The notes under the pieces: model-generated
Database searches by the model: none
Seen by the model: the letters and a program-made list of their open reading frames with translations, nothing else
What the model was told of the DNA's origin: nothing
Program-made: the position numbers and the translations under genes
NCBI GenBank assembly: GCA_905206345.1
Contig: CAJLGW010000007.1
Span: 1 to 37,193, forward strand
Origin: an uncultured Sutterella sp.
GTDB lineage: Bacteria > Pseudomonadota > Gammaproteobacteria > Burkholderiales > Burkholderiaceae_F
Length of the DNA stretch: 37,193 nt
Reading direction: 5' to 3'
In this document: one piece after another, positions 33,369 through 37,193 of the stretch
Numbering within the stretch: position 1 is the stretch's first letter
Layout: each line of letters opens with the position of its first letter

Positions 33369-33533
33369 TTAGTCCCAGTCTTCTTTTTTCAAATCAAACT
33401 TTTGAATGATCTTTTTCTTATTGGGTTCTGTTTTGTTCTTAAATTGTCCTTGCTCGCAGAGCATACGTGCAATGGGATTACGCTCTTTAGGAACAATGCC
33501 CGAAATGACCATTTTCTTTTTGTTTTTTCGCAT
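33369..33533 (-). CDS. Small basic protein (54 residues), unassigned
   Basis: A 54-residue lysine-rich protein starting MRKNKKKMVISGIVPKERN and ending KKEDWD. The start at 33533 is chosen because AAAGGA lies seven bases upstream; the longer frame to 33614 lacks a ribosome binding site. The central part NPIARMLCEQGQFKNKTEPN weakly recalls the core of the ribosome-rescue factor ArfA (an N-x-I-x-x-x-L pattern, an F-basic pair, then E-x-N-K-K), but the expected C-terminal KGKGSY motif is missing. That resemblance may be chance. It is divergent from pgk. Confidence 0.55.
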   Translation of the reverse strand: MRKNKKKMVISGIVPKERNPIARMLCEQGQFKNKTEPNKKKIIQKFDLKKEDWD

Positions 33534-33686
33534 GGCTATATCCTTTGTTGGTTTGTAAATGCAGACGAGGGTTTGTCTCTGAGAGGATGATTCTGTTGCT
33601 ACCGAAGTCTGCAAGACTTTGCCCGAGAAGTTTCTTTTTTTTGTTTGAGTTTGTGGGACGAATCCCGAGATGTATTAAAGATCATC

Positions 33687-33707
33687 ATGCGTCAATCCAT
33701 GACGCAT
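33687..33707. promoter_or_regulatory. Perfect inverted repeat upstream of pgk
   Basis: ATGCGTCA and TGACGCAT form a perfect 8-bp inverted repeat with a five-base spacer. It lies about 70 bp before the pgk ATG and just upstream of a possible -10 hexamer, TAAAAT at 33731-33736. It could be an operator for pgk or for the divergent small gene. No U-tract follows, so it is not a terminator. Confidence 0.4.
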
Positions 33708-33775
33708 ACAAAACACACGGGCATTCGGGGTAAAATTAATAAGTTATGTCTTCCATTTTAATAAGGAATTAACAG

Positions 33776-34975
33776 ATGCGAGTTCAAACTCTTGAAGCTT
33801 TGGTTAAAGCAGATGCCTTAAAGGGCAAGCGCGTTTTCATTCGTTCGGACTTGAATGCTCCGCGCAATGAAAACGGTGACATTACCAACGAAACCCGCTT
33901 GGTGGCTTCTGTCCCTGCCATTCGTATGGCTCGTGACGCTGGTGCACGCGTGATGGTGGTGAGCCACTTGGGTCGCCCGACCGAAGGTGAAAAGACCGAA
34001 GCTGACAGCTTGGTGAAGATCGCCGCTCGTATGTCTGAACTCTTGGGTAGCCCCGTTCGTTTGATCGAAGATTGGGTTGACGGTGGTTTTGAAGTCGCCG
34101 AAGGCGAAGTGGTGATGTTGGAAAACTGCCGCTGCAACGTCGGTGAAAAGAAGTGCAAGGAAGAACTTTCTAAGAAGTACGGAGCTTTGTGCGACGTGTT
34201 TGTCAACGATGCTTTCGGTACGGCTCACCGTGCTCAAGCCTCCACCTACGGTGTGGCTCAATACGCTGAAACGGTTTGTGCCGGTCCTTTGATGGCTGCT
34301 GAAATCGAAGCTTTGACGAAGGCTGTTGAAGAATCCAAGCATCCGTTGGTCGCGATCGTCGGTGGCTCTAAGGTTTCCACGAAGTTGACGATCTTAAATA
34401 ACTTGGCTCAAAAGGTTGATCAATTGATCGTCGGTGGCGGTATCGCCAACACGTTCTTGATGGCTGCCGGCTACAAGATCGGTAAGTCTTTGGCTGAACC
34501 CGATTTGGTGGAAGAATGCAAGACGATTTTGAAGACCTTGGCCGATAAGGGTGCAACGTTGCCGTTGCCGACCGACGTTGTGGTCGCTAAGGCTTTTGCT
34601 GAAGATGCTGAAATGCGTGTTTGTAAGGTTGATGACGTTGCCGACGATGAAATGATTTTGGACGTTGGCCCTGAAACGGCACAAGCTTTGGGCGACATCC
34701 TTCAAAAGGCCGGCACCATTGTTTGGAACGGTCCGGTGGGCGTTTTTGAAATGAAGCCTTTTGCTCATGGTACGGAAGTGATGGCTCAAGCCATTGCCAA
34801 GGCCACGGAAAAGGGCGCCTTCTCCATCGCTGGTGGCGGTGATACGGTGGCCGCAGTCGGTAAGTTCGGCATCGCTGACAAGGTTTCCTACATTTCCACG
34901 GGCGGTGGCGCTTTCTTGGAATTCTTGGAAGGCAAGGTGTTGCCCGCCATTGAAATTTTGGAAAAACGTGCCTAA
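33776..34975 (+). CDS. pgk: Phosphoglycerate kinase
   Basis: This 399-residue glycolytic and gluconeogenic enzyme transfers phosphate between 1,3-bisphosphoglycerate and ADP. Family segments are complete: FIRSDLNAPRNENGDITNET near residue 21, VVSHLGRPTEG near 62, DVFVNDAFGTAHRAQAST near 140, and the nucleotide site in VGGSKVSTKLTIL and the C-terminal GGGDTVAAVGKFG. AAGGAA precedes the ATG. Codon use is very biased toward a small set (GCT, GGT, AAG), consistent with high expression. It is transcribed alone and ends at a bidirectional terminator. Confidence 0.97.
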   Translation: MRVQTLEALVKADALKGKRVFIRSDLNAPRNENGDITNETRLVASVPAIRMARDAGARVMVVSHLGRPTEGEKTEADSLVKIAARMSELLGSPVRLIEDWVDGGFEVAEGEVVMLENCRCNVGEKKCKEELSKKYGALCDVFVNDAFGTAHRAQASTYGVAQYAETVCAGPLMAAEIEALTKAVEESKHPLVAIVGGSKVSTKLTILNNLAQKVDQLIVGGGIANTFLMAAGYKIGKSLAEPDLVEECKTILKTLADKGATLPLPTDVVVAKAFAEDAEMRVCKVDDVADDEMILDVGPETAQALGDILQKAGTIVWNGPVGVFEMKPFAHGTEVMAQAIAKATEKGAFSIAGGGDTVAAVGKFGIADKVSYISTGGGAFLEFLEGKVLPAIEILEKRA

Positions 34976-34996
34976 TCATTGAAAATTAGGACAAAG

Positions 34997-35031
34997 AAAA
35001 AGGGCTTGATCTCAACAATCAGGCCCTTTTT
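34997..35031. terminator. Bidirectional terminator between pgk and cyuA
   Basis: AAAAAGGGC and GCCCTTTTT pair, extended by TTGAT/ATCA with one unpaired G. Flanking A and T runs allow use by both converging genes. Confidence 0.9.
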
Positions 35032-35049
35032 AGTTACTGGTGCGACAAC

Positions 35050-36330
35050 TTAATTTTTGCGCATGATTTCGATGATCTTTTCATCGGTTTGGCGCATGCC
35101 CTTGGTGATCATGGCGCCTAAGTTATCAATCGTCTTTTCAACGTCAGCGTTCACAATCCCTTGACCGCAAACACCTTGGTTAGCCAATGCCAAGAAGCAG
35201 CATTTGTAGGCCGATTGTGCGGCCGTATGCACCTTCATGGCGCACGTGCTCTTAGCGCCGTCACAGACCATGCCGGACGTGTCACTAATCACGTTATTAA
35301 TGGCCATGCAGCTTTGCTCGTACGTGCCGCCATTTAAGTAGACCAAGGCCATGGAAACGGCAGAAGCCGTTGCGGTGTTACCACAGAAAGCCGACAGAGA
35401 TGGGTAGTGGCTCTTAATGTAGATGGCGCCCAAGTGAGACATAATCAAGGCGCGAGCTAAGTGTTCATCGTCAGTTTTGACGAACTCAGCCATCTTCACC
35501 ACCGGAATCGTGGCGGTGATACCTTGGTTACCGCTACCGTAGTTACTCATAGCGGGGAGCGTTGCGCCACCCATACGAGCGTCAGAAGCAGCTGCCGTGA
35601 AAGAGGCCATGCTGTTGATTAAATCGCGACCGATAATACCGGCTTGCATTTGCATTTCAATGGTTTTACCGAGTTGCAAACCGTATTCGTGAGCAAGCCC
35701 TTCTTGAGCCAAAGTCATGTTGATGTCTTTAGCTTCCAAAATGAATTGAATGTCTTCAAGCGGTACCTTGCAAGCAAAGTCGTAGATGTTGCGAAGGTTG
35801 ACATCTTCGCCCCCAATGGCTGAAGTCCCTTCGGTCGTTGTTTCAATAACGTGCTTTTTCTCAAAAACCACTTCACCGTTTTTGACCATCATAGCGATAT
35901 CGGTGTGACCTCCGCTAATCGTTACTTCAGCGGTGTCGCCTTGTGCGGTTAACGTGGCTTTACAGAAGATAAATTCTGTCGTATCGGCACGTTCAATATC
36001 AACGCGCTTTTCTTCAATCATCTTCAAGGCTTGAGCGACGTGCTCTGGTGTCACGGAAGCCAACACTTCGAGTCCAGCATCGGGATTGCCCCCTAAGGCG
36101 CCGACAGATGCAGCAATCGGCAAGCCGATTTGGCCTGTACCGGGAACAAAGACGCCCATGGCATTTTTGTAAAGGTTGTCACTCACTTCGACTCGGATGT
36201 GTTCCGGCGTCTTGCCTAAAAGACGAGTGGCATGAGCCGTTGCGTAGGCAATGGAAGTGGGTTCGGTACAGCCTAAAGCCGGTTGTACTTCTTTTTTCAA
36301 AATGGCGATGAAGTGTTCCCAAAGTTGCAT
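35050..36330 (-). CDS. cyuA: L-cysteine desulfidase, CyuA (UPF0597/YhaM) family
   Basis: This 426-residue protein matches the YhaM/CyuA family, which breaks cysteine down to pyruvate, ammonia and sulfide using an oxygen-sensitive iron-sulfur cluster. Conserved cysteines are seen at C21 in PALGCTEPTSIAYA, C316 in SAFCGNTATAS, and C356 and C363 in VCDGAKSTCAMKV. The ATG at 36330 is preferred because GGAG lies six bases upstream; the slightly longer TTG-initiated frame at 36342 would include that ribosome binding site in the coding region. The gap to the upstream dedA gene is only 56 bp and is occupied by a terminator. Anaerobic sulfide production from cysteine would fit a gut habitat. Confidence 0.9.
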   Translation of the reverse strand: MQLWEHFIAILKKEVQPALGCTEPTSIAYATAHATRLLGKTPEHIRVEVSDNLYKNAMGVFVPGTGQIGLPIAASVGALGGNPDAGLEVLASVTPEHVAQALKMIEEKRVDIERADTTEFIFCKATLTAQGDTAEVTISGGHTDIAMMVKNGEVVFEKKHVIETTTEGTSAIGGEDVNLRNIYDFACKVPLEDIQFILEAKDINMTLAQEGLAHEYGLQLGKTIEMQMQAGIIGRDLINSMASFTAAASDARMGGATLPAMSNYGSGNQGITATIPVVKMAEFVKTDDEHLARALIMSHLGAIYIKSHYPSLSAFCGNTATASAVSMALVYLNGGTYEQSCMAINNVISDTSGMVCDGAKSTCAMKVHTAAQSAYKCCFLALANQGVCGQGIVNADVEKTIDNLGAMITKGMRQTDEKIIEIMRKN

Positions 36331-36346
36331 GAGGAGCTCCAAGATT

Positions 36347-36379
36347 AAAAAAATGGGTACGCACCATCAGTGTGTACCC
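36347..36379 (-). terminator. Terminator between dedA and cyuA
   Basis: GGGTACGCAC (36355-36364) pairs with GTGTGTACCC (36370-36379), a 10-bp stem with one G-U pair, and ATTTTTTT follows on the minus strand. It ends dedA transcription only 16 bases before the cyuA start codon. Confidence 0.85.
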
Positions 36380-36386
36380 TTGTCAG

Positions 36387-37040
36387 TTATTTTTTCGTTT
36401 CCGGGTGGCGTTTTTTCCAAAGCTTTGACACAGCCAAAATCGCCGTCGGAATGAGTGCGAAACCAATACCGCAAAGCAAAATCGCTGTCAGATGCTGCTT
36501 AATAAAGGGGATATTGCCAAAGAGGTGACCGGCCCAAACCAAACCGTACACCCAAGCAAAAGCACCCGTAATGGAATAAAACTGGAATTTCTCAGGTTGC
36601 ATGGCAGCAGCCCCTGCAATTAACGGTGCAAAGGAGCGAACAATCGGAACAAAACGAGCCAAGAAAACGGTTTTTCCACCGTGAGCAACATAAAAGTCAT
36701 GCGTGCGGTTTAAGGCTTCTTGGTCAATCCAAGAAATGGAACCGTCATAGATTTTGTGGCCAAGCCAAGAACCGATATAGTAGTTTGAGGTGTTACCTAA
36801 AATGGCACCCAATGTAACGATTCCGGTCAATAACCACGGATCAATGGCACCGCTGGCGGTCACGGCACCTGCTACGAAAAGCAGTGAGTCACCGGGCAAA
36901 AACGCCATCACGACAATCCCTGTTTCCAGGAAGAAAATCATGAACATCACGACGTAGATGAGGATGCCGTATTCAGTGGCAATTGTCGTTAGAAAACGAT
37001 CCGCATTCGTAAATAAATCTAAAAATAAAGACCAGTCCAT
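36387..37040 (-). CDS. DedA-family membrane protein
   Basis: This 217-residue inner-membrane protein has five or six hydrophobic segments. DedA signatures are present: FFLETGIVVMAFLPGDSLLF near residue 36, GNTSNYYIGSWLG near 82, and the re-entrant arginine motif FLARFVPIVRSFAPLIAGAA near 122. DedA proteins are flippases or transporters for undecaprenyl phosphate or phosphatidylethanolamine, and they affect membrane potential and drug resistance; which activity applies here is unknown. The start has only a weak Shine-Dalgarno (GAAAG). It ends at a strong terminator before cyuA. Confidence 0.9.
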   Translation of the reverse strand: MDWSLFLDLFTNADRFLTTIATEYGILIYVVMFMIFFLETGIVVMAFLPGDSLLFVAGAVTASGAIDPWLLTGIVTLGAILGNTSNYYIGSWLGHKIYDGSISWIDQEALNRTHDFYVAHGGKTVFLARFVPIVRSFAPLIAGAAAMQPEKFQFYSITGAFAWVYGLVWAGHLFGNIPFIKQHLTAILLCGIGFALIPTAILAVSKLWKKRHPETKK

Positions 37041-37045
37041 TTTCT

Positions 37046-37063
37046 GTGACTTTCAACACGAAT
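37046..37063. other. Upstream region of dedA without clear site
   Basis: The dedA upstream region runs from 37041 to the window end. A TATACT -10-like hexamer on the minus strand (plus 37076-37081) lacks a matching -35. An imperfect inverted repeat, TTCACAC/GCGTGAA, lies at 37146-37163. Nothing stronger was seen. Confidence 0.2.
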
Positions 37064-37193
37064 TTGATGTCTAGAGTATAGCGAAAACCAATTGTTAATT
37101 TTCACATTTACTCAATTTAAGACAAGTGATTTCAAAGTATGGCTCTTCACACTTTAGCGTGAAAACAACACAAAATTAGACTCACCTTGAATG

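Noticed and set aside
1..37193. CRISPR array, insertion sequence or prophage
   Set aside because: No regularly spaced direct repeats with unique spacers, and no transposase, integrase or phage structural gene, were seen on either strand.

Overview
The window (about 37 kb, GC in the high 40s by eye) looks like chromosomal DNA of a Gram-negative proteobacterium. Evidence: a TamA/TamB pair for outer-membrane biogenesis, encoded CCA ends on all three tRNA genes, suhB divergent from trmJ, and a pepA-holC-(small gene)-valS operon. Gene content plus moderate GC suggests a gut betaproteobacterium of the Sutterellaceae type (Sutterella/Parasutterella). That placement is inference; no 16S gene is present. 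Sugar pathways are almost absent here (only pgk), while transporters and enzymes for dicarboxylates, amino acids, peptides and pyruvate are prominent, fitting an asaccharolytic lifestyle.

Layout. 1-4326: a DcuC-type carrier, an AbgA-like M20 amidohydrolase and a sodium:solute symporter in one direction, preceded by an FNR-box-like site and a palindrome next to the first ribosome binding site. 4431-5491: a DUF805/SHOCT membrane protein and an SlyD-like isomerase. 5495-9855: mutS and suhB leftward, trmJ rightward. 9922-12909: cstA and a PLP aminotransferase, both leftward, with a highly structured cstA leader. 13173-17800: tamA-tamB overlapping by one base. 17891-20938: a small accessory zone with tRNA-Gln(CUG), a DUF362 gene broken by one in-frame TGA, tRNA-Ser(GCU), an AAA/DUF4143 ATPase behind three evenly spaced palindromes, and a displaced copy of the tRNA-Ser 3' end. 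20939-24402: alr, an orphan amino-acid binding protein after a 475-bp gap, and a P1/DmpA-type peptidase. 24547-29710: the pepA-holC-small gene-valS operon. 29892-32277: VOC protein, GNAT, U32 protein and tRNA-Ala(CGC). 32388-37040: a GNAT of the phosphinothricin type, two small genes, pgk, a CyuA-like cysteine desulfidase and a DedA protein.

Most of the window is ordinary housekeeping DNA. The strongest candidates for something undescribed are the ATPase islet at 19197-20762 (regular operator array plus tRNA-derived direct repeats), the cstA leader with mutually exclusive stems and a sequestered ribosome binding site, and the terminator that fills the gap between dedA and cyuA. No CRISPR array, insertion sequence, integrase or prophage gene was seen.
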